This document shows, piece after piece, positions 1 through 8,794 of a stretch of DNA of 46,411 bases. Under the pieces are notes generated by a model. It searched no databases, was not told the origin of the DNA, and saw only the letters and a program-made list of their open reading frames with translations. How positions within the stretch are numbered: the first letter of the stretch is position 1; each line of letters starts with the position of its first letter. The position numbers were made by a program, and so were the translations under genes. The stretch comes from Kofleriaceae bacterium (GTDB lineage: Bacteria; Myxococcota_A; Polyangia; Haliangiales; Haliangiaceae): the NCBI GenBank assembly GCA_024762925.1, contig JANTGM010000042.1, positions 1 through 46,411 on the forward strand, read 5' to 3'.

Positions 1-1500
1 CCGAGATTTCTTCTTTACAGGTTTGCTCTCCGAAGCCCCTGGTTCTGAAATGGGTACCGGCTTTGGAGCAGGAGCCGGCGTTGCTCCATTTGGCGCCTCT
101 ACGCTTGCAGCTCCAGGTAAGAGCCGAAACTCGATTCGGCGGTTCTGTTGTCGCCCGGCGCGAGTCTCGTTGGTCGCGACCGGCTTGTCCGGACCATGTC
201 CTTGCGTCCAAATGCGGTCAGCATCAATCCCTTTGTCCACCAAGTACCACTTGACGTAGTCGGCGCGCTTGCGACTTAGCCTGCGGTTTCCCTTGTCGCT
301 CCCTTTGTTGTCGGTGTGCCCACTAATCTCAATTCGGACACTGGGATTCTCGGTCATTACTTTGAAGGCCGCATCTAGCGTCTTGCGAGAGCGGCGCAGA
401 ATTCGGGCACTTGCCGTCTTGAATTGGATGCCTTGAATTGTCCCTGTGAACTCTGCCAGCTGTGCCGGAATTTCGTCAGGACAACCATCTTCGTCTTCAA
501 AGCCGTTTAGGTTCTCCGCCTCGTTTGGACACTTGTCGATGACATCGGGCCGACCATCCCCGTCGTTGTCAGGCTCGGGACAGCCGTCGTCATCTTTGAA
601 GCCATCAACATCTTCCGCCGCAGCAGGACACGTATCGAGACTTCCAACAAGCCCATCACCATCCGAGTCAACTTCAGGACATCCATCCTTGTCATCAATG
701 CCATTGAGAATTTCGGGAAGCTTTGGACATGCGTCGTCATCGTCGGCAATACCATCACCATCTTCATCAGCAATTTTCTGAGGCGCATCCGTCCTGGGAC
801 CACTGACAAGGGCGTCGTCTGGTGCAGGCGTTCCAAACGCGTATGCAACCCCAATATGCAGTTCGCCCAAAGTCGAAATCGCTCCCTCACGCGCTGCGGT
901 AAATCCAATCCGCAGATCGCCTCGGAGATCAATTTGCTTTGCCAGCGGATACCGAACACCACCGCCCAAGTACGTCGCAAAGTCCGTATCTGGGCTCGTC
1001 ATGAACTTGTTCTCGCCAAATACGGTTTCGCCGCCAATGCCCACCAAGGCGAATGGAACGACCTTGCGATCTGGCAACATGTCGAGCACCAGGTTGGCGC
1101 GCCACCCCATCACAGGAGAGGAAATCGACTCACGCGAGGCGTTGCCGTCGGTTGAAGAAATCGTAAATTTCGCTTCGAGTTCGGCGCTCAGCTGAGGGTC
1201 CAGCTTTGTATAAGGTGCCAGCGAATCGAACACGAGATAGCTCCCCCGAAGTCCGAACAAGAAGCCAGAACCCGGAACCTGATCCGCATGATATGAGTTA
1301 CCAAGCTCGTTCTGGCTAGAGAGGTAGTTACCGCCCAGGAAGCCACCAATTCGAATCCGAGAGGCAAAGTCTGAGCTGGCAGTCGCCTCGGAGGAACTTT
1401 CCGTCGCTATGAGCTCTTCTGCCAGCGCTGAGCTCATAGCAAGCGTCACGCCCGCAACAGGTAGGAGGACGGCCGGAAGCAGTTTCTTGAGTATTCGCAC
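1..1500 (-). CDS. OmpA-family outer-membrane protein with TSP3 repeats (C-terminus outside window)
   Basis: Partial gene read on the minus strand; it enters at 1500 and runs off the window after 500 codons. A GTG start at 1500 is preceded by GGAG 8 nt upstream and followed by a signal peptide (basic MRILKK, hydrophobic core, ALA-EE cut site). About residues 40-235 look like an outer-membrane beta-barrel with alternating strands and repeated glycines. Next come three to four thrombospondin type 3 calcium-binding units of the form DxDGDGxxDxxDxCP. The OmpA peptidoglycan-binding domain follows, with the diagnostic ISGHTDNKG, NRRLSRKRADYV and NRRIEF motifs. A Pro/Ala/Lys-rich tail is still open at the window edge. 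Family knowledge: such proteins tie the outer membrane to peptidoglycan. It is divergent from the phosphatase gene at 1689. Confidence 0.93.
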   Translation of the reverse strand, partial: MRILKKLLPAVLLPVAGVTLAMSSALAEELIATESSSEATASSDFASRIRIGGFLGGNYLSSQNELGNSYHADQVPGSGFLFGLRGSYLVFDSLAPYTKLDPQLSAELEAKFTISSTDGNASRESISSPVMGWRANLVLDMLPDRKVVPFALVGIGGETVFGENKFMTSPDTDFATYLGGGVRYPLAKQIDLRGDLRIGFTAAREGAISTLGELHIGVAYAFGTPAPDDALVSGPRTDAPQKIADEDGDGIADDDDACPKLPEILNGIDDKDGCPEVDSDGDGLVGSLDTCPAAAEDVDGFKDDDGCPEPDNDGDGRPDVIDKCPNEAENLNGFEDEDGCPDEIPAQLAEFTGTIQGIQFKTASARILRRSRKTLDAAFKVMTENPSVRIEISGHTDNKGSDKGNRRLSRKRADYVKWYLVDKGIDADRIWTQGHGPDKPVATNETRAGRQQNRRIEFRLLPGAASVEAPNGATPAPAPKPVPISEPGASESKPVKKKSR

Positions 1501-1688
1501 GAGGTTCTCCAACAAGATCTTGGCGACCGACTCTACCAAAATTTCCGGCGGGCAACCGACCAATGAGGGGCCCCAATCTTGCGCCTGTGGACCGAGCGCG
1601 TTCAAATGTGAGGGAAATCAGACCAGGCCGGTGTCCCGAGATCCGGTCGATGCCCAAGCACGGCGCCTGGGCAGGAAGTGCTACTGCC

Positions 1689-3380
1689 ATGCTCAAATTC
1701 AGTACAAATCCAGATGTCGCGGAGCAGCAGATGAACGCGATCATCTTCTACCTCACGGCCTTCGGCTATATCGACGGTGACTTCGATCGCAGCGAGAAGC
1801 TCTTTATCCGAGAGTACATCGCAAAACTGGTTGAGAGTCGCGCGACCGATGCAATGCCCGATGCAGAGCCTGAGCTACGAGAGGAAATCGCGGCGCGCTT
1901 CACGACCCACTTCCTGGAAGTCTTCGAGCAAACCGATCGCTACGTGCAAGAGCTCTTCACAGAAGTCGTTGCGAACGAAGAAAAGGTAGACGAGTTCGTC
2001 TACGCCAAGCTCAAACTCCGCAGCTACGAGATCTTTAAGAGTTTTGATGAAGAGAACCAGCTTGCATTACTCGACACCATCGATGAGCTCATCAATGCAG
2101 ATGGGCAGGTTCACCCGGCAGAGGCCAAATTCCGAAGCGAGGTCAATGCCCTTCTTGAGAGCGAAATCCCCTTGGACGATCACGAAATCGAAGTGGTCGC
2201 CTCTGATCTCAAGATTCACGCGCCCACAACACTCGACTCTGAACACGACAATCATCCGATTTTTGAACCTCTTGAGCGTCACTACTCTTCGGATCCATCG
2301 CGCATGGCCAAGCAGGCTGAGGCCGACCGGCAGCTCATTATGCGCACGATGGACACGCTCGCCGAGGCGCGGGCAAAAGGCGAAGGGAAACTGACAGGTA
2401 AGCAGAACGTGAGTGAGTTCGACGGTCAGGAGGCATTCCTCGATGGCAACATCATGGTGCATCCTGCCAAGGAGGGCGAGCGCTACGAACTTATCGTACT
2501 CGGCGATTTGCACGGCTGCTACAGCTGCCTCAAGGGTGCTCTTCTGCAGAGCAACTTCTTTGCAAAAGTTGAGGCCTTCCGACTGGACCCAAAGCACAAT
2601 CCAAACCCCAAGCTCATCTTGCTTGGCGACTACATTGATCGAGGGCACTTTAGTTATAACGGCGTTCTTCGCACGGTCATGCAGCTCTACTGCACCGCGC
2701 CCGACCACGTCATCCCACTTCGAGGCAATCACGAGTACTACCTCGAGTACCGAGGCAGAATCTATGGTGGCGTTAAGCCAGCCGAAGCGATCAACACGCT
2801 TCAGGGCCATATGCCCCAAGAGATGTTTGAGAACTACATGGCGCTCTTTGAGGCGCTTCCCAACGTGTGTTTCTTTGACCGAACCATGTTTGTGCACGCA
2901 GGCATTCCAAGAGATGCCGACCTGCGCGAGAAGTGGGTGGATTTGAGCACGCTCAACGATCCCGATTTGCGATTTCAGATGCTCTGGAGCGATCCAAGCC
3001 ACGCTAAGTACATTCCCGAGGAGCTGCAGGCACAAAACGCCCGCTTCCCATTTGGGCAAAACCAATTCGAGGCCTTCATGGCCAAGGTTGGCTGCTCAAC
3101 ACTCGTCCGAGGTCATGAGAAGGTCATCGAGGGCTTTCGCTCTGTCTATGAAGACGGTGGGGCTCGGCTCCTAAACCTCTTCTCGGCTGGTGGCGCAAAC
3201 AACCGAGACCTACCAGAGGATTCGAGCTATCGTGACGTGGTCCCGATGGCCATGACAATGCTGCTCGAAAGCGAGAATTCCAAGGTCACCCCATGGGTCA
3301 TCGAATACGAGAAATTCAACGACCCAAAGCGAAACCTATTCTTTGCGTCTGCGCCGGAAATTGCGCACAAAAGGGACTAA
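1689..3380 (+). CDS. TerB-like domain fused to PPP-type metallophosphatase
   Basis: A 563-residue cytosolic protein. The first ~190 residues hold two helical segments with TerB/DjlA-like acidic signatures (GYIDGDFDRSEK and INADGQVHPAEAK). The second half is a calcineurin-like phosphoesterase of the PPP type: GDLHGC, GDYIDRG, RGNHEYY and VRGHE supply the metal-binding Asp, His and Asn residues. Known PPP enzymes remove phosphate from phospho-Ser/Thr proteins or from diadenosine polyphosphates; the substrate cannot be told here. The start at 1689 is preferred because AGGAAG lies 10 nt upstream and the conserved part begins there. The frame stays open upstream to an ATG at 1563, which has no Shine-Dalgarno. 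It is convergent with sppA, 15 bp between stops. The TerB-like assignment rests on motif resemblance only. Confidence 0.85.
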   Translation: MLKFSTNPDVAEQQMNAIIFYLTAFGYIDGDFDRSEKLFIREYIAKLVESRATDAMPDAEPELREEIAARFTTHFLEVFEQTDRYVQELFTEVVANEEKVDEFVYAKLKLRSYEIFKSFDEENQLALLDTIDELINADGQVHPAEAKFRSEVNALLESEIPLDDHEIEVVASDLKIHAPTTLDSEHDNHPIFEPLERHYSSDPSRMAKQAEADRQLIMRTMDTLAEARAKGEGKLTGKQNVSEFDGQEAFLDGNIMVHPAKEGERYELIVLGDLHGCYSCLKGALLQSNFFAKVEAFRLDPKHNPNPKLILLGDYIDRGHFSYNGVLRTVMQLYCTAPDHVIPLRGNHEYYLEYRGRIYGGVKPAEAINTLQGHMPQEMFENYMALFEALPNVCFFDRTMFVHAGIPRDADLREKWVDLSTLNDPDLRFQMLWSDPSHAKYIPEELQAQNARFPFGQNQFEAFMAKVGCSTLVRGHEKVIEGFRSVYEDGGARLLNLFSAGGANNRDLPEDSSYRDVVPMAMTMLLESENSKVTPWVIEYEKFNDPKRNLFFASAPEIAHKRD

Positions 3381-3395
3381 GAACGTCCCGCAAAC

Positions 3396-5306
3396 CTACT
3401 GCCAGACAACTGGCAGCAGCATGGTGGTTTGTACGTTGGCGTCTCGAAACGAGTGAACTTGCGAGAGTGTGTTGGCGATCGTCACCGCTGCAGCATCTCC
3501 CAGCAAGAGTCGCACTTCGCCTAGAACCGAACTCTCGGTTGCCGACACACCGTTTGCGTATGAAGAGACAAAGTCCACGAGAGTGGGTTTTGGCGGATAG
3601 ACTTCAAGATCACCAGGGGATTCCATGCCTGCGAGCTCTGTGACGTGAGCCAGCGCTGCATCGAGGCCGCCAATCTCATCAACAAGCCCGTTCTCCAGCG
3701 CGGCCTTCCCCGTCCACACCCTGCCTTGGGCAATTGCGTGAATCTCTTCGTAGGTCTTGCCCCGACCATCAGCAACGCGCTGAACGAAGACTTTGTAGAT
3801 GTCTTCCATCATCTTTTGAATCGCGGCGCGCTGGTCTGCATTCCAAGCGCCCAAACTAGACCACATAAGAGAGCGCTTGCCCCGGCCCACAGGAAAACTC
3901 GTAACGCCGAGCTTCTCCAGGGCACCGCCAATAGCGAGCTTTCCTCCAACAACACCAATGGACCCCGTGAGGGTATTCTCATCCGCATAGATTCGATTTG
4001 CGCCAGCACTGATGTAGTACCCACCGGATGCTGCAACACCGCCCATTGATACAACGACGGGTTTCACCGCCTTTAGATCATTCATCGCATGCCAGATAAG
4101 TTCACTCGCTAAAGCGCTGCCACCGCCAGAGTCGACACGCAGCACAACGCCCTTGACCGATTCCGCTTCGGTGAGTGCTCGAAGAGCGGCGACAAGCGTT
4201 CGTGAGGCGATTTCCCCGCGAGCACCCAAGACACCATCGCCTTTGCCATCAATGATGCTTCCAACAGCGTACACCACAGCAATGTGATCTGCCCCGTCGC
4301 GTCTGTGAGGCTGAAGCCCCATAAGTTGCATGATCCTCGCGATGCCTGGCTCCTCCGCCTCTTCCACGCCAACCCTTTTCCATGGCAACTCACCGGCGAT
4401 CTTGCTTCGGTATGCCTCATACGTGATTTCCTCGTCTACGAGTTTTGCTAGAACGGCTTCGGGGGCCGTGAACATGGCAGTGTCGATAAGATCGCGCACA
4501 ACAGCGACATCCAAGCTGCGGCCAGATGCGATGCCCTCAACCAACGTGGCGTAGCTTTGGTCGAGAATGCCTGCAATTGTGGTATTCATAGCCTCGGAAG
4601 GTCTGTCGAGTGTGAGCGGCTCGGCAGCGCCCTTGTAGTCTCCAACGTGAAGAAAGTCGGCCTTGATTCCGAGTTTGTCCAAGAGCCCTTTTAGGTGCAT
4701 GGGCATTGCCGCAACACCGCTAATCACCACGCCACCTGTGGGTGCAATCGCAATGCTGTCGCACGCGGAAAGCAGATAGTACTGAATGTTGCTAGCGCTT
4801 TCGGTGTGACAGTGAAGGCCGCGCTTGCCCTCCCCTTTGAACGCAAGCAGCGATGCCCGAAGCTCCTGTGCCGTAGCCATACTGATACCAAGGTCACCCA
4901 CTCGCAAAAGCAGACTCTTGAGATCATCGCGCTCTGCAAGCTCACGCAGCCGATCTTGGAGCATGCGAAGAGGCGTGCTGCCCTTGGTAGAGAACAGCGA
5001 AATGTTCTCAAGCTCGCTGATGGAGCCGCTCAAGCCCATCGTCAGAACATGCGGTTTGTTTTTGCTGAATTCTGCGCTCGATCGAGGAGCGTCGTAGAGC
5101 CCAGGCTTGCCTAACTCCGAGAGCATCGATGACATCTTGAGTAGATTCGCTCCGCTCATCAGGTCACCACCAGCGCTTGACTGAGGCGCCGCAACTTCGG
5201 GCTCAGGTGGTGAGGAGGATGGTGCAGGTTCTTCGACCTTGGGCTTGCAGGCCACCAGTGCCAGAGTCGAAAGCGTGGCGAGGGCGAAGCGATTTCGTCG
5301 TTGCAT
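3396..5306 (-). CDS. sppA: Signal peptide peptidase SppA, 67K type, lipoprotein form
   Basis: A 636-residue member of peptidase family S49, near the length of the long (67K) SppA of E. coli. Two tandem crotonase-fold halves are visible. The general-base lysine sits in VGDYKGAAEP (Lys225) in the first half, and the nucleophile in SMGGVAASGGYY (Ser427) in the second, followed by the conserved TGSIGV stretch. Family knowledge: this Ser/Lys pair cleaves leftover signal peptides in the membrane. Instead of an N-terminal membrane helix it has a lipobox (LVAC, Cys20) followed by a Pro/Glu linker, so it is probably a lipid-anchored envelope protein. A -10-like TAGGCT 6 nt before the ATG hints at a leaderless mRNA. 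Monocistronic. Confidence 0.93.
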   Translation of the reverse strand: MQRRNRFALATLSTLALVACKPKVEEPAPSSSPPEPEVAAPQSSAGGDLMSGANLLKMSSMLSELGKPGLYDAPRSSAEFSKNKPHVLTMGLSGSISELENISLFSTKGSTPLRMLQDRLRELAERDDLKSLLLRVGDLGISMATAQELRASLLAFKGEGKRGLHCHTESASNIQYYLLSACDSIAIAPTGGVVISGVAAMPMHLKGLLDKLGIKADFLHVGDYKGAAEPLTLDRPSEAMNTTIAGILDQSYATLVEGIASGRSLDVAVVRDLIDTAMFTAPEAVLAKLVDEEITYEAYRSKIAGELPWKRVGVEEAEEPGIARIMQLMGLQPHRRDGADHIAVVYAVGSIIDGKGDGVLGARGEIASRTLVAALRALTEAESVKGVVLRVDSGGGSALASELIWHAMNDLKAVKPVVVSMGGVAASGGYYISAGANRIYADENTLTGSIGVVGGKLAIGGALEKLGVTSFPVGRGKRSLMWSSLGAWNADQRAAIQKMMEDIYKVFVQRVADGRGKTYEEIHAIAQGRVWTGKAALENGLVDEIGGLDAALAHVTELAGMESPGDLEVYPPKPTLVDFVSSYANGVSATESSVLGEVRLLLGDAAAVTIANTLSQVHSFRDANVQTTMLLPVVWQ

Positions 5307-5384
5307 GGGCGAAGCCTACCCCATCACACACACCCCGCTAGGCGCCAGATGTCAAACCGTTGTCACAGGGGACCGCTTTGGGAG

Positions 5385-8096
5385 CTACTCTGTAGCAGCA
5401 GGATCAGGCGTGGGTGTGGGCGTCGACTCTGGCGTCGACTCTGGCTTCGGCTCTGGCGTCGGATCCGGAGTCGGGTCAGGCGTCGGCGTAGGAGTTGGAG
5501 TCGGGTCAGGCGCCACGGGATCCGAGGTCACGGGATCCGGGCTTGCGGGATCCGGGCGTGGGTCCGGCGTGGGGTTCTCAGGCGGCTTCTCTTCGACACT
5601 GCCGCCAAGTCGCTCAATTTGACGCTTCGCCATCTCGGCCCGACGACTTGCTGGATGCTCGCTGATGAAGTTGCGGAACGCCTTGATCGCTTGGTCCTTG
5701 AGTCCTTGTTGCTGGTAGCCCTCGGCAACGCCCCAAAGAGCATCCTGGTATCGGCGGGAGATTCCAAGTGCAGCACGGAACCTCGCTTGTGCGCTCGCGT
5801 ACTGCTTGAAGTCTAAGTGGCAATATCCAAGGCCTGTGAGCGCAGCAACTCCGCTTGGCTTCGCATCAAGCGCTTTCTCGTACATCTTCACAGCTGCCGC
5901 GCAGTTGCCAGTTTCGGCAGCCTTATCGGCTCGAGCCAAGAGCGAGTCGTAGTCCGCTGGTCGGGAAGGTGTGGTCGGTCCATCACCGTTGCTGTCGCCA
6001 TCACCATCACCACCATCACCATCGCCATCGCCATCGCCATCGCCATCGCCATCGCCGAGCTTTCGATTCTCCTCAAGGAGCGCAGCTAGCTCTGTTGCAC
6101 CTTCGTGCTCTGGGTCGAGCCCAAGAATGGTTTGCATGTGTGCATACGCTTCGTCGTACTTCTTCTCTGCCATTGCCACCATTGCCAAGCGATAGAGAAT
6201 TCGTGGTGTCGGGCTACTGGACTGTAGGTCCGCCAGCAGAGTCTTCGCATCGCGAACGCGTTTGTCGCGAAGACGCAACATTGCCGATACGTATTTCCCC
6301 TCAGAACTATCCTTAGCATTGCGCAACCAGCGCTCAACTTCTCGGGTGGGAGAACCGTTCAATCGAAGCGCATCCGCCTTCGTCGCATTTGCCAGCGGGT
6401 TGGCCCGCTCCTGCGCCAGTGCAGCCTTGGCGAACGCTAAAGCGAGCTTTGCTTGCTTGCGAGATGCCTTGCTTCGCTTGCGAGCTTCCTTTGGAGCGAG
6501 CTTTCCCGCGTCGAGTTCGTGCTGCGCCAGTGCATTGTGTAGGCGTCCGCGGTTTACTGCGCGCTCAAACCCTTCTGGCAGCGCTTCCAACTCGGCTTGC
6601 AGTTGTTCAACACCACTTCGATCAAACCGGTCAAAAGCTGTTTGAAGCGCTCCAATGAACTCGCCAACATCTCCCGCACCGGCGTCTTTCGCAGTGGGTG
6701 TTGGGACCACAGCCGTTGTCCCTCCATCCACTTCTCGCTCGGCGGTGAGGGCCGCATCGATGGCAGTGGAAGCGGAGCGCTCTGACTCGGAATCCTTGAA
6801 GACCACGAAATACATCGCTGCTGCGGCACCTGCAAAAATCACGAGTGCGAGGAGGACAATCCACTTGCCAGCGCCACCACCTTCCGAGACATATGCGGCG
6901 CTCTCACGAGCCTGATCGGTGGGAACAAATCGGCCGTCCTTGAACTCGTTTGATTTGACCTTGCCAGGCGCAATGCGCGAGCCGGCAAACGCTGCGTCTG
7001 CAATGGGAACGGACGTTGCCAGACCACCCGTAGGGCCACTGGGCCCAGCTTGCTTGGGCGGAGCAGGTTTGGGGATGTTTCCAGCAGCCCAGCCAAGCTC
7101 GGTTTCACCAGGACCACCTGCAACCGGCGGCCCCAACGAAGCCGGCTCCGCGAGGGCACTGGGCACAGCGGGTGCAGTCGGTTCGGCGGGCTTTGATGGA
7201 GCAGCATTCCTCGGCGGAAACGGCGGAGGCTCTGATTTGGCTCTCCCGCGGCTTTCCGATTGGCTCCGAGCTCGAGACCCAGGAGCGGGTGGCGGAACCG
7301 ACTTCGCCCGAACCCGTGAAAGTGATGGTGCCGTTGCTTCGAGATCTGGCCCGCCCTGCCCCGTGAGCATCGAGGGGTCAACCTCGATGGATGGCGTCGC
7401 CATGTCCTTAGCAGTGATGCCTTCACGAGCCGCCTCGATAACGGCCGCAGCAGTCTCTGCCGACATCTCAATCGTGTCTTCTTCGGTTTCGGTGAATGGT
7501 GCTTTGGCTTCAACAGCACTCAGTTGCACTGTGTCTTCGTCCATGGCAAACGACTGTGGTTTGCTCACAGGAGCGGAAGAATCTCGTGGAATCGTATGTG
7601 GATGGCTATTGCTCGTTGGCGCTCGGGCTGGCGCTCGCGCGGGAGGAGGAGCATCGGCGGCTCGTGCTTCGGCCGCGATTGCAAAGAATGACGAAAGCTC
7701 CTTGAGGTCTGATAGCGGCTTCCACTTCTTGCCCGAGCGAGAAATCTCGCAATCGTCAGTGACGATTCCAGAGACGATCCAACGCTGTAGCGTTGCAAAC
7801 TCACGGCACACTTTGATCTCACCGTCAGCAAGCCGAATTAGCCAAGAGCGTTCTTCTTCACCATCAGAGGATTGTGCGCGCGGCCCCTTAGCGGCAGCGG
7901 CTGCAACGGGAGGAGCGACAGGTGGCCCTTTGGGCGCAGAGTCTTTGGGAGCTGTCACGCCCGCTGCAGTGTTTCCCCGCTTGCGAACGCGGAACACATG
8001 CTCACAGCTAGCGCACTTGACGGTGACCCCAGAGGGCTTAAGGCGGCTCTCATCGAGTTCGTACTCGGTTTGGCAATTTGGGCAGCGTACGTCCAT
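5385..8096 (-). CDS. MJ0042 zinc-ribbon, single-TM, TPR protein with low-complexity linkers
   Basis: A 903-residue protein of a type common in Myxococcota. Residues 1-36 are an MJ0042-type zinc ribbon (Cys5, Cys8, Cys28, Cys31). Residues ~82-140 resemble a GYF_2-like module (WLIRLADGEIKV and later a WKPLSDL stretch). A long Pro/Ala/Ser-rich disordered region follows. One membrane helix lies at about 412-434. The rest carries TPR-type helix pairs (about 500-680 and 710-835) and would face the periplasm. Two low-complexity tracts stand out: an Asp-Gly run near 681-706 and a C-terminal Pro-Thr/Pro-Asp tail. Some relatives work in motility or polar assemblies, but no specific role can be assigned. 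It is divergent from the PilZ gene. Start ATG 8096 begins directly with the zinc ribbon, so it is well fixed. Confidence 0.85.
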   Translation of the reverse strand: MDVRCPNCQTEYELDESRLKPSGVTVKCASCEHVFRVRKRGNTAAGVTAPKDSAPKGPPVAPPVAAAAAKGPRAQSSDGEEERSWLIRLADGEIKVCREFATLQRWIVSGIVTDDCEISRSGKKWKPLSDLKELSSFFAIAAEARAADAPPPARAPARAPTSNSHPHTIPRDSSAPVSKPQSFAMDEDTVQLSAVEAKAPFTETEEDTIEMSAETAAAVIEAAREGITAKDMATPSIEVDPSMLTGQGGPDLEATAPSLSRVRAKSVPPPAPGSRARSQSESRGRAKSEPPPFPPRNAAPSKPAEPTAPAVPSALAEPASLGPPVAGGPGETELGWAAGNIPKPAPPKQAGPSGPTGGLATSVPIADAAFAGSRIAPGKVKSNEFKDGRFVPTDQARESAAYVSEGGGAGKWIVLLALVIFAGAAAAMYFVVFKDSESERSASTAIDAALTAEREVDGGTTAVVPTPTAKDAGAGDVGEFIGALQTAFDRFDRSGVEQLQAELEALPEGFERAVNRGRLHNALAQHELDAGKLAPKEARKRSKASRKQAKLALAFAKAALAQERANPLANATKADALRLNGSPTREVERWLRNAKDSSEGKYVSAMLRLRDKRVRDAKTLLADLQSSSPTPRILYRLAMVAMAEKKYDEAYAHMQTILGLDPEHEGATELAALLEENRKLGDGDGDGDGDGDGDGGDGDGDSNGDGPTTPSRPADYDSLLARADKAAETGNCAAAVKMYEKALDAKPSGVAALTGLGYCHLDFKQYASAQARFRAALGISRRYQDALWGVAEGYQQQGLKDQAIKAFRNFISEHPASRRAEMAKRQIERLGGSVEEKPPENPTPDPRPDPASPDPVTSDPVAPDPTPTPTPTPDPTPDPTPEPKPESTPESTPTPTPDPAATE
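5997..6056. repeat. Hexanucleotide tandem repeat (ATCGCC/ATCACC) inside the zinc-ribbon TPR gene
   Basis: Six uninterrupted ATCGCC units (6021-6056) preceded by imperfect ATCACC units. On the coding strand they encode the Asp-Gly run of the 903-residue protein. The period is a multiple of three, so slippage would change linker length without a frameshift. Confidence 0.85.
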
Positions 8097-8205
8097 GAAT
8101 TTGCGACCCTAGCCTATCCCACCAAAGGGCAGTGCCACAGCTCCCACTGGCGGCTAATTTTCGCTAAATTCTAAAAACGAGGATCGTGCGGCCATTGCCA
8201 AGGAA

Positions 8206-8235
8206 TTGGAGCTTTCGGCGCCTATCCCCTATGAT
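8206..8235 (+). promoter_or_regulatory. Candidate promoter of the PilZ gene
   Basis: TTGGAG (8206-8211), an 18-bp spacer and TATGAT (8230-8235). The hexamer ends 7 nt before the GTG at 8243, so the transcript would start at or next to the start codon. No Shine-Dalgarno is visible. Confidence 0.45.
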
Positions 8236-8242
8236 CTTGGGC

Positions 8243-8626
8243 GTGTCCACCGACCTGCCAAGACCCGAGAACAACCGCGAAACCACCCGCATCAAGGTCG
8301 ACGCCTTCGTTAAGGTCCATGGCGGCAATGATCGTGAATACGTCTTTCGCACCCGAGATTTGAGTGATGGCGGCCTCTTTCTTTACACCAAGGTCACCCA
8401 CATCTATCCCATCAAGGTTGGCAGCCGGCTAACGCTCGAGCTTTATGATTACGACGATTCCATCTCCTGCACGGTGGCTGTGGTGCGTGTTGTGGAGCCT
8501 GGTAGCGCGGAGTCCGAGGACTATCCAACGGGTTTCGGCGTCAAAATCGCAGATATCGACGACGCAAACAGGGGACGTTTGCAGTCCATGCTCGCGCGAC
8601 TGGCTGAGGGTGTCCCGCCGTACTAG
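8243..8626 (+). CDS. PilZ-domain protein (c-di-GMP receptor candidate)
   Basis: A 127-residue single-domain protein. It carries both PilZ ligand motifs: RxxxR (Arg12-Arg16 in NNRETTR) and DxSxxG (Asp39 to Gly44 in RDLSDGGLFL), followed by the usual beta-barrel pattern. Family knowledge: PilZ domains bind cyclic di-GMP and alter partner activity. The GTG at 8243 was chosen because a TATGAT hexamer lies 7 nt upstream. The frame is open further upstream to a GTG at 8186, but those 19 codons would overlap the promoter and add no conserved residues. Its TAG stop lies in the CTAG end of a repeat element (8623-8732). Confidence 0.88.
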   Translation: MSTDLPRPENNRETTRIKVDAFVKVHGGNDREYVFRTRDLSDGGLFLYTKVTHIYPIKVGSRLTLELYDYDDSISCTVAVVRVVEPGSAESEDYPTGFGVKIADIDDANRGRLQSMLARLAEGVPPY

Positions 8627-8732
8627 CGCGTATCTCATAACCACTAACCGAGTATGTGTGATGGCCCGAGCTGCAAGCAGGTCCAGGAGCGAGAGCGCAG
8701 GCATTGCTCAATCTCTTTGAATCGCGCACTAG
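8623..8732. repeat. MITE-like intergenic repeat, copy C (short, mosaic)
   Basis: A 110-bp element bounded by CTAG at both ends. Its right end shares an identical 18-nt stretch with copy B (8706-8723 versus 42881-42898). Its left half shares a CTAG-GCGTATCTCA end and the 14-nt CCAGGAGCGAGAGC with copy D (8683-8696 versus 42937-42950). It therefore looks like a D-type left end joined to a B-type right end. The left CTAG contains the stop codon of the PilZ gene. Confidence 0.75.
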
Positions 8733-8780
8733 CAACTAGCAACGATCGCACAGCTAGCGGTGCCTTCTCTGGCCTCTGGC

Positions 8781-8786
8781 TATAAT
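8781..8786 (+). promoter_or_regulatory. TATAAT -10 box 8 nt before the lipoprotein start
   Basis: A perfect TATAAT ends 8 nt before the ATG at 8795. No good -35 hexamer is seen at 16-18 bp, and there is no Shine-Dalgarno. The transcript is predicted to begin within a few bases of the ATG. Confidence 0.5.
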
Positions 8787-8794
8787 GACTCGCA

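Noticed and set aside
2067-3065. 332-codon frame on the minus strand
   Set aside because: Lies wholly inside the phosphatase gene, whose frame carries all PPP motifs; the opposite frame shows no domain.
5855-6316. Frame on the plus strand with a long His/Arg run
   Set aside because: It is the reverse-strand shadow of the Asp-Gly hexamer repeat in the zinc-ribbon TPR gene, which has clear domains in its own frame.
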